Shown here: positions 8,986-18,548 of the stretch, one piece after another
How positions within the stretch are numbered: the first letter of the stretch is position 1
How the letters are laid out: every line of letters starts with the position of its first letter
Assembly: GCF_003343245.1 (NCBI RefSeq)
Contig: NZ_CP024901.1
Location: 2,232,001 to 2,296,000, forward strand
Length of the DNA: 64,000 nt
Direction: 5' to 3'
Source: Photorhabdus laumondii subsp. laumondii
GTDB taxonomy: Bacteria; Pseudomonadota; Gammaproteobacteria; Enterobacterales; Enterobacteriaceae
The notes under the pieces: generated by a model
Told to the model about the DNA's origin: nothing
The model's input: only the letters and a program-made list of their open reading frames with translations
Database searches by the model: none
Translations under genes and position numbers: made by a program

Positions 8986-10392
8986 TTAGAAGAGATATTT
9001 AAATCTGGCACGTGCACCGTAGCGTCGGTCATTATTACTGTTGGCAATTTTGTTGCTATCATTTGCCTCCAACATAGAGACGTAGGCCCCAAGATAGAGA
9101 TTAAAATTCTTCATATTCATGATACTAGGAATCTGATATGACATATGGATGGTATTTATATCGTATTTACCCGGCTCATTGAATGGGTGATTAATATATG
9201 CGGTTGTATCGTCAGTATTGAACGCTTTGATATTGTTATGGGCATAGACATAACCCAGTTCGAAACGATGCCACATCACATTAATTCCGGTAGTGAAATT
9301 GTGTTCATCTGAGGCATCCAGATAAGCGGTATTCAGGTTAGCGACAATGCCATCATCAGGATCGGCCTCCAGGCCGTTCCAGCTTAATGTCATACCGTAA
9401 CCATTGCGTCTGGATTGATCGACCCATTGCCCTTGATTATTCTGGTAGCCATAGGCGTTATTGACGACATTACTCTCCATCGCTATGGCTGCACTAAACT
9501 GATCTTTTTTCCAGGCTGCTACCGGGCGCAAATAGGCGACATTTTTTTTATTTTCCAGTGTGTTGCCGTGGTAAGTGTTATCTCGGAATAGTGAAGTGCC
9601 ATCTTCAAGTAGAGTATTGAGTTCGAAATACCAGTTACCTGCGTATTTGCTCAGCATCAAGTTACCACCGCTATTACTGCGGCCACGTCCTTCTTTCATC
9701 ATGTAGATATAGCCGAAACCGTCGGCATACAAATCGTTGGCAGTATTACCAGAATACTGAATAAAAGTATCTTGGTTGAGTGGGAACATATCGTAAGCTT
9801 CAAAACGCCCGATTTTTACCTGCCAGTTTTTCTCATTGCCGAAGAAGAAAGCGGCGTCGTCGAGATTCATTTTGCCAGTCATGTCTGCTAATGGTTGCAC
9901 TCTAAAGCCGGCAAAGTTGTTGTTTTGATCACGGTGGTAACCGTCCAGCCCGATCAAAATGCGGCCATTAACATTCCAACGCTCTTTGTCGCCAGGTTTC
10001 CAGTCTTTATTATCGCTGGTTTTAAGTGAAGTAAGCTGACCGGTTCGGCTGGCGCTATCGAGATTGAATTCTACATCGCCATACAATTTTAGATCGCCAA
10101 AATCATTCAATTTCAAGTTGCTGGTTGATGGAGCACTATTTTCCTGCGAAGTGGGGTGTTGTGCTACTTGTGTGGTCTGTTGTTTGGTTTCGATAGCGCG
10201 TTGTTCTAGTTGCTGTGCGTGTTGCTCGGCGGCAGTGGCGCGCGCTTCCGCTTGGGCGGCTCGTTGTTCTGCTTGTTGTAGTCGCTGCTCCAGTGCATCA
10301 AGGCGTGCTTCGATGCTATTAGCAGGTGAAGCAAGGACTGAGGCCGAAAGCATTAATCCTGGTGTGACAATCAGATAGCGAAGGTTCTTCAT
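8986..10392 (-). CDS. Carbohydrate-specific outer-membrane porin (LamB/ScrY family)
   Basis: 468-aa outer-membrane beta-barrel. Residues 1-22 are a signal peptide ending in VLA. Residues ~27-88 form an Ala/Glu/Gln-rich coiled coil (repeated EQR, QAE and ARA heptads), as in sucrose porin ScrY, which carries a periplasmic coiled coil in front of the barrel. The barrel from ~95 onward has LamB-type segments (KIGRFEAYDMFPLNQDTF, then HRFELGYVYAHNN) and the terminal aromatic YGARARFKYLF needed for BAM-mediated assembly. Probable role: diffusion of oligosaccharides. No sugar-uptake or PTS genes lie next to it, so the substrate is unknown. Start ATG at 10392 follows a purine-rich AGAGTACAG. It is separated from both neighbouring biosynthetic loci by repeat-rich spacers. 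Confidence 0.88.
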   Translation of the reverse strand: MKNLRYLIVTPGLMLSASVLASPANSIEARLDALEQRLQQAEQRAAQAEARATAAEQHAQQLEQRAIETKQQTTQVAQHPTSQENSAPSTSNLKLNDFGDLKLYGDVEFNLDSASRTGQLTSLKTSDNKDWKPGDKERWNVNGRILIGLDGYHRDQNNNFAGFRVQPLADMTGKMNLDDAAFFFGNEKNWQVKIGRFEAYDMFPLNQDTFIQYSGNTANDLYADGFGYIYMMKEGRGRSNSGGNLMLSKYAGNWYFELNTLLEDGTSLFRDNTYHGNTLENKKNVAYLRPVAAWKKDQFSAAIAMESNVVNNAYGYQNNQGQWVDQSRRNGYGMTLSWNGLEADPDDGIVANLNTAYLDASDEHNFTTGINVMWHRFELGYVYAHNNIKAFNTDDTTAYINHPFNEPGKYDINTIHMSYQIPSIMNMKNFNLYLGAYVSMLEANDSNKIANSNNDRRYGARARFKYLF

Positions 10393-10910
10393 GATACTGT
10401 ACTCTTTAGGATATTAGTTATTATATCGTAGCTAAATTATCAAGCTGGTTTTTTTGGATTAAAAGATAATTGAGTTGATTGGCAGATCGCAATCAAGTCG
10501 ACTAACCAGATAAAACTATTGTGATCGAATACGCAAATTTGACATGAACGATAAGTAACAGTGGAATGGATGACCACCACCGAGTGTTCAGGTTTGCATT
10601 TGCAAGATCAACAGGAATGATTGGCATGGTGCGAAAGTGCTGGAGCTGTTTGTCAATGTTAAACCAAGGGGGTTGTCAAAGCCGTTGTTATTTGAAATGA
10701 GAGAAAATATCTGAAATAGGAATAATTGCATGAATTAATCATTTTTCGAAGTATGAAAATGATCTATTTTATTCTATATTTATCGAAATAATTTATAGAG
10801 ATAAGTTCATTAAAATCAATCTTTTGGAAATTATATTTTATCTTATCATTTTTTTAATTTACTATTTGAATGATTGGTAATATATTCAAAAACCTATAAA
10901 ATATATTTTT
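10393..10910. other. AT-rich upstream region of the porin
   Basis: 518 bp with no credible gene. It should hold the porin promoter on the minus strand; a TGTGATCGAATACGC stretch near 10520 is a poor half-match to a CRP site and cannot be called. The half nearest 10911 is very AT-rich. Confidence 0.5.
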
Positions 10911-11055
10911 ATATACCTTATGGATTTCAAGATGGATCGCGACGGCAAGGGAGTGAATCCCCGGGAGTCGGGAGTATAGATAACTATGTGACCGGGGTGA
11001 CCGGGGTGAGCGAGTGTAGCCAACAAAGAAGCAACTTGAAAGATAACGGATATAT
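10911..11055 (+). repeat. ERIC-type repeat, copy 3
   Basis: Full-length element in plus orientation (ATATACC(T)TATGGATTTCAAG to AACTTGAAAGATAACGGATATA). It contains a small internal duplication, GTGACCGGGGTGACCGGGGTGA, lengthening it to ~145 bp, plus a few extra bases near GGGAGTCGGGAG. Confidence 0.85.
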
Positions 11056-11737
11056 GTTGATATCCTACTAATTGCATTATATTATCAGCGCTGTTTGGGA
11101 TGATAACTTCATAATAATCATATAGTTAAATTTTTTGCTGCCCTTTTTGTGATCATTCCCGCATTACTACAGTTTTTTTTATGATAAAACATAAGAGATA
11201 ATAAGCTAAATTTGTATAAAATATCAGGATTGATGTTGGATGATTTCATCAATTCAGCTTTATCTATTGTTTGATATGAGGAGGTCATTATTGATATTCA
11301 TCACAAAACATAATGAATTCTAATGTGAGCATAAAGTCTCAAGTTCGATTGATATAATACGTGTTATTATTGAGGCTATGTCTTGGTTAAACATAAAAAT
11401 ACCTAATGAAGAGCTTGTCGAAAAAATCTGATTATCAAAATAATTTAGCAAAGTAATGAATTATTCCTATGTCTTATCATTGCAGGGCTCAAAGATATAG
11501 GTAAGAACCTGTTTTTTAATTGTATTGTGATTATTCGTATTGTGATTATATTGTATTGTAATCATGGAAATGCCGGCGCTTGTTGGTCCTACTCTTAACG
11601 AATGGCTGTTGTTCATCGGTTGGAGTTTTTTAAATGGTGTCACATTATGTTCAGGACAATGCTAAAAATTTAGGGAATACCATGACAGCCGAAACCATTT
11701 ATGGTTATGGAGATAATTTTTCCCCCCATGTTAGATG
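11056..11737. other. Non-coding AT-rich spacer
   Basis: 682 bp between ERIC copies 3 and 4. Short ORFs here (for example one starting near 11634 that runs into the ERIC element) lack family resemblance and a convincing ribosome-binding site. Nothing else was recognised. Confidence 0.45.
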
Positions 11738-11866
11738 TATATACCCTATGGATTTCAAGATGCATCGCGACGGCAAGGGAGCGAACCCCAGGAGCATAGA
11801 TAACTATGTGGCCGGGGTGAGTGAGTGCAGCCAACAAAGAGGCAACTTGAAAGATGACGGGTATAA
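11738..11866 (+). repeat. ERIC-type repeat, copy 4
   Basis: Full-length element in plus orientation, TATACCCTATGGATTTCAAG through CTTGAAAGATGACGGGTATA, ending 195 bp before the bkdA-like start codon. It is therefore likely inside or just upstream of the operon's leader. Confidence 0.85.
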
Positions 11867-12061
11867 ACGTAATTAAAAATTGTGGCCGTATATCTCTATC
11901 TTTTGCAATTCGTGTAGGTAATAACCCTACATTCACTTCTTTATCGGGATCTATAGTCTCTCAAGTAATCATGAACGGGACTACCCCGTGTTCGCTTTTT
12001 TATCAAGCATTAAGCGCAATAACGACAACTACCACGTTAACTATTTGTGAGGAAAAAGAGA

Positions 12062-14059
12062 GTGATAGACGTACAGATCAATGAAGTACCTCTTAAGGAA
12101 CACAGCCCTTCAATTAATGATTGTTTGGATGAGCAAAAGTTACTTTATGACATGCTGCTGTCACGGGAATTTGATAATCGTAGTGCGATAGTCACACGAC
12201 AAGGCCGAGCTTGGTTTCATGTGTCGGCTGCTGGACATGAAGGGTTGGCTGTGTTGCCTCAGCTTATGGAAAAAAATGATGTACTGGTTCCTTACTATCG
12301 TGATCGGGCGTTAGTATTAGCGCGTGGTATGTCTATTGTTGAAATGACAAGGGAACTTATGGGTAAGGCCACTTCTCACTCGGCCGGCCGAACCATGTCG
12401 AATCATTTCTGCTCCAAAGAGCATAATATCTTCTCGGTAGTCAGCTTGACCGGAACCCAATGTATTCCCGCGGCTGGCGCTGCTTGGGCAAGCGTGTTGG
12501 ACAATAAAAATGGGCTTGTTGTGTGTGGTGTCGGCGATGCGGCAACTCGGCAGGGAGAATTTTATGAAGCGGTCAGCTTTGCGGTTGAAAAGCGTTTGCC
12601 AGTCGTCTTTGTGGTTTCCGATAATAAATTGGGTATTAGTACCTCAACGGAGAAGATGGCTCCGTATCGATTGGGAATATTTAACGAGTGTTTGATCCGT
12701 CGTGTTGATGCCCGTAAGCCGGAAACTTTGTTTACTGTTGCACAGGAGGTATTCAATAAGGCGCGATTTGAGCGGACTCCCTGCATATTGGTTTGTCGTA
12801 TGGATCGGTTAGATTCTCACTCCAATTCAGATTCTCACAAACTGTACCGTACCCCGGATGAGCTGGAGGTACTACAGGACCCTATTGAAAATTACGTCGC
12901 TTATTTAAAGGAAAAAGGAGCGATTACCGAGCAAGCTCTGGCTGAACAAAAAGAGCGCATTAAAGCGGATGTCGCGGAAATATTTGAGCGTGTTTACCAC
13001 GAAGAAGAGCCTGATCCTGCAAGTGTCAGTACCTATTTATGCAATCGTGAAGGGACGCCTACCGTACATGTTGAGATGGAAGCCGAAGAGACACAGGTCA
13101 AAGCGGTAAATCAAGTTTTGGACGAGGCATTGAGTCAGCATCCGAATGTGCTGATATTTGGTGAGGATATTGAAGATCCTAAAGGTGGTGTTTTTGGTTT
13201 CACCCGTGGCTTATCCACTCGCTATCCTGATCGCGTTATTAATGCTCCCCTTTCCGAAGCCACGATTATTGGCTCGTCTGTTGGGTTATCTGCCAGTGGT
13301 TGGCGTCCGATTGTTGAACTGCAATTTATTGACTTTGTTGGGCTAGGTCTCAATCAGTTACAGTCACAACTTGGCACTTTAAGTTGGAGAACGGTGGGAA
13401 AATGGCGCTGTCCGGTGGTGATATATGCTCCTTATGGCGCTTATCTCCCTGGCGGTGGTATATGGCACAGCCAAAGCTCGGACGGTATCCTGGCGCATAT
13501 TCCCGGTATTAACGTTCTGGTTCCAACGACACCGGCTGATACCGTCGCGTTGTTCCGTACCGCGTTAAGTCTGGACATGCCGAGTCTGATTCTGATCCCT
13601 AAACACCTTATGAGAGAGCGCCATGAACGCCGGCTGGTGAGTCCAGTGTCGCTTGGGCAGGCAAATATCGTCAGGGCAGGAAAGGACATTACACTGGTTG
13701 CTTGGGGAAATACGACTCAGCTTGCGACGATGGCGGCTCTTCAGGCGGAAAAAGACAATATTGACATTGAAGTGATTGAATTACGTAGTCTGGTACCTTG
13801 GGATAAACAACGGATTGCGGAATCTTTACGCAAAACCGGGCGGCTTATCGTTGTGCAGGAGGATACCCGGACGGCCAGTGTTGGTGCATCCATTATTGCT
13901 GATATTTTGGATGAGAATGACAATTTCTTCTCTTTATTGGCACCTCCGCGTTTGGTGACGCGTGAAGATATTCATATTCCTTTTAATCCTTGTTTAGAGA
14001 AAGCTGTTTTACCCGGCACGGATGACATTTTAGCCTCCGTCTATGCGGTAATGAGCTAA
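12062..14059 (+). CDS. bkdA: Branched-chain 2-oxoacid dehydrogenase E1, alpha-beta fusion (BkdA-like)
   Basis: Decarboxylating, thiamine-diphosphate-dependent E1 subunit of a 2-oxoacid dehydrogenase-like complex. Residues ~1-320 are the E1 alpha half (SHSAGRTMSNHF; TPP/Mg motif from GDAATRQGEFYEA at ~158 to the Asn of VVSDN, with Ala for the usual Gly after GD). Residues ~335-665 are the E1 beta half (FGEDIEDPKGGVFGFTRGL, INAPLSEATIIG, LVPWDKQRI). Most bacteria encode the halves separately, so fusion is notable. The chosen start is GTG at 12062, 8 nt after GAGGA; an upstream GTG at 12047 lies on top of that Shine-Dalgarno. A 9-nt gap to the next gene indicates one operon. In Photorhabdus an equivalent bkdABC operon supplies the isovaleryl-derived beta-ketoacyl unit for isopropylstilbene and related dialkyl products (known biology, applied here by architecture). 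Confidence 0.9.
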   Translation: MIDVQINEVPLKEHSPSINDCLDEQKLLYDMLLSREFDNRSAIVTRQGRAWFHVSAAGHEGLAVLPQLMEKNDVLVPYYRDRALVLARGMSIVEMTRELMGKATSHSAGRTMSNHFCSKEHNIFSVVSLTGTQCIPAAGAAWASVLDNKNGLVVCGVGDAATRQGEFYEAVSFAVEKRLPVVFVVSDNKLGISTSTEKMAPYRLGIFNECLIRRVDARKPETLFTVAQEVFNKARFERTPCILVCRMDRLDSHSNSDSHKLYRTPDELEVLQDPIENYVAYLKEKGAITEQALAEQKERIKADVAEIFERVYHEEEPDPASVSTYLCNREGTPTVHVEMEAEETQVKAVNQVLDEALSQHPNVLIFGEDIEDPKGGVFGFTRGLSTRYPDRVINAPLSEATIIGSSVGLSASGWRPIVELQFIDFVGLGLNQLQSQLGTLSWRTVGKWRCPVVIYAPYGAYLPGGGIWHSQSSDGILAHIPGINVLVPTTPADTVALFRTALSLDMPSLILIPKHLMRERHERRLVSPVSLGQANIVRAGKDITLVAWGNTTQLATMAALQAEKDNIDIEVIELRSLVPWDKQRIAESLRKTGRLIVVQEDTRTASVGASIIADILDENDNFFSLLAPPRLVTREDIHIPFNPCLEKAVLPGTDDILASVYAVMS

Positions 14060-14068
14060 GGAGAACTT

Positions 14069-15634
14069 ATGGCACAGTTGCTTATTCCCCCGATGGGAGA
14101 AGGAACCACTGAAGTCGTCATCATCCAATTACTTAAGCAGGTAGGGGATCATGTCAAACGTGATGAACCTGTTTATGAAATGGAGACGGATAAGGCTGCC
14201 TTTACCATTGAATCTGATGTTGAGGGGATCTTGGAAAAATGGTTGGCGGCGGAAAATGATATTATCCCTGTTGGATCTCCTATTGCCGTTATCAGAGCTG
14301 TTGGCGAGATGGCAGAGCCTTCCCCTGTCAGTGAAGCGTTAACGCCTCCGCCGGAGAAAATGGAGAGAGTGGCGGAGGATGTCGAAAAAATAGAGAAAGT
14401 GGAGGCGGCTCCTGAAGTCTCCGCTCCTCCTGCGCGTATTCCGCCAAAAACCCGTCAGTACGCACAAGAGCACCAAATTGAGCCACTCATTCTTAGTCAA
14501 CTGGCGGAAAAACATGGCACATTATTGCCTGGTCATATAGATGATTACCTCCAGCAGCACCGCGAAACTAAGATATCAGAAGAAACCAGGCCATCAGAAA
14601 AGAGCAATACAGAAAATGACAATGTGGGTTTTCTGTCCAGAGATCAGCAGCGTCTTAATCGTGCAATACGGTTAAATAGTGCTGCGGTACAACCTTGTTG
14701 GGCAGCTAAACCACTACCGATTGAGCTTGTTGATAACGCCATTCATCATTTAACGGAAACCTCCGGGCAGCAGGAGTGGATAACGCCATTTCAGGTCATC
14801 ACTTATGCGATTTCTCAGGCGTTGAAAAAATTCCCGATGTTGCGTTCGAGACCGCTTGATCAGGAGCGTTATCACACTTATACGGATATCAACTTGGGTA
14901 TTGCTTTTCTGGATGAGAAAGGCGATTTGAGTTCATTAAAAGTACCGAACACGCAGACCATGAGCTTTTTTGAGTTCAGGCAACACTTGAATGGTGTACT
15001 TGATCCCGATGCGGAAAAACTGCCTGTTGATATTGATGTTCCTATGATGATCTCCTATACCGGCAACGATGGTGCTACCTTTGCCGTACCTGTTATTGTG
15101 CCGCCATCTCAGTCAACATTGTTCATTGGTGCGCCTCACAACAAAGAGATGAGCCTCGTTCTGGCCTTTAATCACTATCTGCTCAATGGGGTAGAGGCAT
15201 CTGAGTTTATTTCCGAGATTATTGTTCAGGTTCGTGCTCTGTCTGGGCCACGATCTGCCGCACATCAGATAGAAGGTAAAGTAGGTAAATCGGTTTCCGG
15301 GCAATTACGCACGTTGCTGGCGGATTTCCTGCATTGGGACGAAGATTTTACTGAATCAATGATGCCGCGCACTTGGGCTGATTTGGGCATTGATTCGCTC
15401 AAGGCAGTAAAGCTTGCAGAGTTAATGTCAGTGCATTTTCGTCGGAAATTATCGCCGACGCTGTTCTGGCGTTATAGTTCACCGCATCGATTGATTGAAT
15501 ATCTTGACACTGCCAAAACTGAACTGACTGAGAACAAACATTCCTTAGATGACTTTATTAATGCGATGCGTGGTCTTGATGGCGAAGCAGCATTAAGGTT
15601 ACAGCGCCTCATAGAAGGAGGAAAGCATGGATAA
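14069..15634 (+). CDS. bkdB: E2 acyltransferase with lipoyl and C-terminal ACP domains (BkdB-like)
   Basis: 521-aa fusion. Order: lipoyl domain 1-80 (METDKAAF, lipoyl Lys42); charged Pro/Glu-rich linker; E1/E3-binding domain ~120-170 (RIPPKTRQYAQEH...LPGHIDDYL); catalytic acyltransferase-like domain ~190-385; acyl carrier protein ~405-480 (DLGIDSLKAV, phosphopantetheine Ser443). The usual E2 active-site HxxxDG reads HYLLNG (His369, Asn373), so Asp is replaced by Asn. The fusion suggests that the branched acyl group is moved from lipoate to a built-in ACP rather than to free CoA, ready for the ketosynthase encoded next. It starts 9 nt after bkdA with GGAGAA in front, and overlaps bkdC by 8 nt. 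Function follows the known Photorhabdus Bkd system; the effect of Asn373 is unknown. Confidence 0.9.
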   Translation: MAQLLIPPMGEGTTEVVIIQLLKQVGDHVKRDEPVYEMETDKAAFTIESDVEGILEKWLAAENDIIPVGSPIAVIRAVGEMAEPSPVSEALTPPPEKMERVAEDVEKIEKVEAAPEVSAPPARIPPKTRQYAQEHQIEPLILSQLAEKHGTLLPGHIDDYLQQHRETKISEETRPSEKSNTENDNVGFLSRDQQRLNRAIRLNSAAVQPCWAAKPLPIELVDNAIHHLTETSGQQEWITPFQVITYAISQALKKFPMLRSRPLDQERYHTYTDINLGIAFLDEKGDLSSLKVPNTQTMSFFEFRQHLNGVLDPDAEKLPVDIDVPMMISYTGNDGATFAVPVIVPPSQSTLFIGAPHNKEMSLVLAFNHYLLNGVEASEFISEIIVQVRALSGPRSAAHQIEGKVGKSVSGQLRTLLADFLHWDEDFTESMMPRTWADLGIDSLKAVKLAELMSVHFRRKLSPTLFWRYSSPHRLIEYLDTAKTELTENKHSLDDFINAMRGLDGEAALRLQRLIEGGKHG

Positions 15635-17477
15635 TCTGCACCACATATATCATTCGCTTAGTCCGGATGAACAACGGATAGCTAAATCTGCCTTGTTGGA
15701 ACATTTAAGTTCCATTACTCCCTCAGTAAGTAGTGCGGGTGATACCAAACAGATGCCTATTGCTATTGTGGGCATGGCTTTCCGACTGCCTGGAGCGGAA
15801 GATTCCCCAGAGCAAATGTGGGAGATCTTAAGATCTGGACACAGTGTAATAAAAGAGATTCCCGAGCAGCGGTTTGCATCCGGGAAACCTTACGTCATTC
15901 CATTGCCGAAAAAAGCCTTAAAAGCCGGGTTGCTCGATAGTATTGATGGTTTTGATGCGCCATTCTTTGGTATTTCTCCGCGAGTTGCGGCCATGATGGA
16001 TCCGCAACAGAGAATGCTATTAGAGCTGACTTGGCAAGCGATCGAAGATAGTGGTGCGAATCCGCTTGGCTATTCAGGATCAAAGACGGGTGTTTTTATT
16101 GGCTCGTGCAGTAATGATTATCGTGAACTGGTTGCGGCCGATATGGCGATGGCAAATGCTTATGCGCCGACAGGGACACTGAATTGCCTCTTGGCTAACA
16201 GATTGTCATTTTATTACAACTTTATTGGCCCAAGTTTGCAAATTGATACCGCGTGTTCAAGTGGATTGACGGCACTGACTCAAGCGGTGAATTCATTGCG
16301 TTCTGGGGAATGCCAACAGGCGATAGTTGGCAGCGTTAACTTATTGAGCAACACATTCAACATGGCTGCTTATTACCGGGCGGGGATGTTATCTAAAGAT
16401 GGCTGTTGTAGGGTTTTTGACGCGGATGCTAATGGTTTTGTCCGTGGTGAAGGGGCTATCTGTCTATTCTTGAAAACGCAAAAACAGGCATTAGAGGATC
16501 GGGATCCGATTTATGGATACGTTCGGGCATCGGCGGTTAATCATGGTGGACGTGCTAATTCACTGACTTCACCTAACCCTGAGCAGCAAATTGCGTTGGT
16601 TAAAGATTGCTTGCTACAGGCTGGAATTTCTGCGGAACAAATCAGTTACCTTGAAGCACATGGAACGGGAACCTCGTTGGGTGATCCTATAGAATTTAAT
16701 GCGCTTAATGAGGTCTTTAATCGCGATGAATCAGGAGGAACGCTACAACCTTGCTATATTGGTTCAGTAAAAGCCAACATTGGGCATTTAGAAGGCGCTG
16801 CGGGGTTAGCTGGCATCGTTAAAGTTTTATTAATGTTGCAGCATAAATCTATTGTACCTAGCGCTGCGTTTCAGCGTTTGAATCCTGAAATTGATAGTGT
16901 GGATTCACGTTTACAACTGGCTACAGAGGAAAATTCTTGGCGAGTGGGGGCAGGGCAAAAGCGTTTCGCTGGACTCAGCTCTTTTGGATTGGGGGGCAGC
17001 AATTCCCATGTCATTTTAGAGGAGGCACCAACCCAAGCGCAGCAACAGATTAAAGCCAACCTGGAGGGGTATTATTATCCCATCTCGGCTAATAGCCAGG
17101 CATCGTTACAAAAAATAGTGGCTATGCTAGGGGATTTTATCGAGAATGATGAAAGCGTTGAACTACCAGCGGTTAGCTGGACATTACAGTTTGGCAGGGC
17201 AGCGTTATCCTATCGGGCACTGTTCGTTGCAACATCACGACAGGATCTTTTGAAGCAGTTACGGGATTTTGCTTCGTCTACGGCAACGAAAGAAGATCAA
17301 TGGCTTCATATGGCGGAAGATGACTCTCGATTTTTATGGTTACGAGGTCAAGATATAGATTGGCGTACTTGCTGGCCTTCCGGGCAGAAACCGTTGCGTA
17401 TTCGATTACCCAAATATGCTTTTGAACATCGGCGTTACTGGTTACCTCACAATGAATCCGTGGTTGCAAAACAGTAA
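15627..17477 (+). CDS. bkdC: Stand-alone PKS-type ketosynthase, AT-less (BkdC-like)
   Basis: 616-aa condensing enzyme. N-terminal 1-40 is a helical docking-like segment. The KS core begins PIAIVGMAFRLPG (~45) and carries the full catalytic set Cys210 (DTACSSG), His345 (EAHGTGTSLGDP) and His387 (ANIGHLEGAAG), ending GGSNSHVILEE near 475. The tail to 616 has the post-AT linker signature of modular PKSs (LPKYAFEHRRYW), although no acyltransferase domain precedes it: only about 90 residues separate KS from that linker. It therefore looks like a PKS module from which the AT was excised. Probable role: condense the ACP-bound isovaleryl (or related) group from BkdB with a malonyl unit. It starts inside the end of bkdB (8-nt overlap, GGAGG upstream), indicating translational coupling. 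Confidence 0.9.
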   Translation: MDNLHHIYHSLSPDEQRIAKSALLEHLSSITPSVSSAGDTKQMPIAIVGMAFRLPGAEDSPEQMWEILRSGHSVIKEIPEQRFASGKPYVIPLPKKALKAGLLDSIDGFDAPFFGISPRVAAMMDPQQRMLLELTWQAIEDSGANPLGYSGSKTGVFIGSCSNDYRELVAADMAMANAYAPTGTLNCLLANRLSFYYNFIGPSLQIDTACSSGLTALTQAVNSLRSGECQQAIVGSVNLLSNTFNMAAYYRAGMLSKDGCCRVFDADANGFVRGEGAICLFLKTQKQALEDRDPIYGYVRASAVNHGGRANSLTSPNPEQQIALVKDCLLQAGISAEQISYLEAHGTGTSLGDPIEFNALNEVFNRDESGGTLQPCYIGSVKANIGHLEGAAGLAGIVKVLLMLQHKSIVPSAAFQRLNPEIDSVDSRLQLATEENSWRVGAGQKRFAGLSSFGLGGSNSHVILEEAPTQAQQQIKANLEGYYYPISANSQASLQKIVAMLGDFIENDESVELPAVSWTLQFGRAALSYRALFVATSRQDLLKQLRDFASSTATKEDQWLHMAEDDSRFLWLRGQDIDWRTCWPSGQKPLRIRLPKYAFEHRRYWLPHNESVVAKQ

Positions 17478-17519
17478 GCAGTGAAGCGGGATAGGAAAAC
17501 CAGAAAGCATGGTGGAGAT

Positions 17520-17553
17520 CCCACAATTTCGTAAGAGGTTGTGGGGTTTCTTT
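17520..17553 (+). terminator. Probable terminator of the bkdABC operon
   Basis: Arms CCCACAA (17520-17526) and TTGTGGG (17539-17545) with a 12-nt loop, followed by GTTTCTTT, 40 nt after the bkdC stop codon. Moderate stem without a pure U tract. Confidence 0.5.
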
Positions 17554-17604
17554 GAGGCACAATTTATGCTGTTCACCCTTGTGATAAAGATGAAATATCA
17601 GATC

Positions 17605-17735
17605 TATACCCGTCATCTTTCAAGTTGCTTCTTTGTTGGCTGCACTCACTCACCCCGGTCACATAGCTATCTATGCTCCCGGGGATTCGCTCCCTTGCCG
17701 TCGCGATGCATCTTGAAATCCATAGGGTATATATA
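17605..17735 (-). repeat. ERIC-type repeat, copy 5
   Basis: Full-length element: TATACCCGTCATCTTTCAAG ... CATCTTGAAATCCATAGG. Lies 127 bp after bkdC, so the operon is bracketed by ERIC copies 4 and 5 in opposite orientations. Confidence 0.88.
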
Positions 17736-18125
17736 TCTTTGAAATAATTATTTTTAGTGAGGGTTAAGATCAAGCTTAATTAACGCCATTATTGTCCTAA
17801 TTTAATAATATAATTAACCTGACTTTTTTCTGATATTATTTTCAACTCGGATTATATTCTACAAAGAAATTTAAAATAAGCGTTTTACAGTGATTGTTAT
17901 CACAGAGTGAGCTTTTGTAAAATACTACTATGGAATTATATATTTCTATTTGATATATTGTTAATAACTAGTTGGTTTCTTTATCGATATGAGTTTGTGA
18001 TGATTGAGGTTTTACTGTGAAATATCATTTTATTTGATAGAGAGATAATGTTAATTCAATTAACCAAGAGAAATGATAGTCACTTTAAAATAAAATTTTA
18101 TTTGTAGAGATAAAAGGAAGGTAAT
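17736..18125. other. Upstream region of the cupin gene
   Basis: 390 bp of AT-rich sequence with no gene. It must contain the cupin promoter; several TATAAT-like hexamers are present, but base composition makes any single call unreliable. Confidence 0.4.
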
Positions 18126-18548
18126 ATGGAATTTATTAAAAATAGATTTTGTCACTGGAACGGTGAACACCTTGTTGTCGATACAATGGCCAGAAATCAT
18201 AAAATGGTTAACAGTATGGGAACGGGCGAGGGATTAGTTTCGTTTGATGGCTTTGGTGCTGATCTAATTCGTTTCAGCAAAGATGAGGGGATGCAGAATC
18301 ATACTCACTTAGGGCATCATATCTTATTTGTCCTCGCAGGAACGGGTTATGTTATTTATGCGGGTGAAAAGCATAAAATAGAGCCTGGAGTTTGTTATTT
18401 TGTGAATGGAGAAATAGATCACGCGATTAAAGCAACCAGCGATTTGGTTATGCTTGTTGTCGGTAATAATCATTGTGCGGTTGATGCGCAAGATAGGACG
18501 ACGCTGGTGCCATATAGAGAGGGAACGCCAGAGGAATTAAAGGTTTAA
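18126..18548 (+). CDS. Small cupin-fold protein
   Basis: 140-aa single-domain cupin. Motif 1 is HTHLGHHILFVLAG (from ~59), where two or three His can bind a metal; motif 2 is PGVCYFVNGEIDHAI (~88-102). N-terminal residues 1-45 have no clear domain. Good AAGGAAG Shine-Dalgarno before ATG 18126. Cupins of this size can be isomerases, cyclases, dioxygenases or ligand sensors, so no reaction can be assigned. It follows the Bkd operon in the same direction, but 650 bp and an ERIC element separate them, so it is likely transcribed on its own. Confidence 0.75.
   Translation: MEFIKNRFCHWNGEHLVVDTMARNHKMVNSMGTGEGLVSFDGFGADLIRFSKDEGMQNHTHLGHHILFVLAGTGYVIYAGEKHKIEPGVCYFVNGEIDHAIKATSDLVMLVVGNNHCAVDAQDRTTLVPYREGTPEELKV

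Noticed and set aside
10064..10378. Plus-strand cysteine/alanine-rich ORF
   Set aside because: Antisense to the coiled-coil coding part of the porin; composition is explained by that.
10515..10545. CRP site upstream of the porin
   Set aside because: Only one half-site resembles the consensus.
11634..11936. Small ORFs running into ERIC copy 4
   Set aside because: Most of their length is repeat DNA; no family or ribosome-site support.
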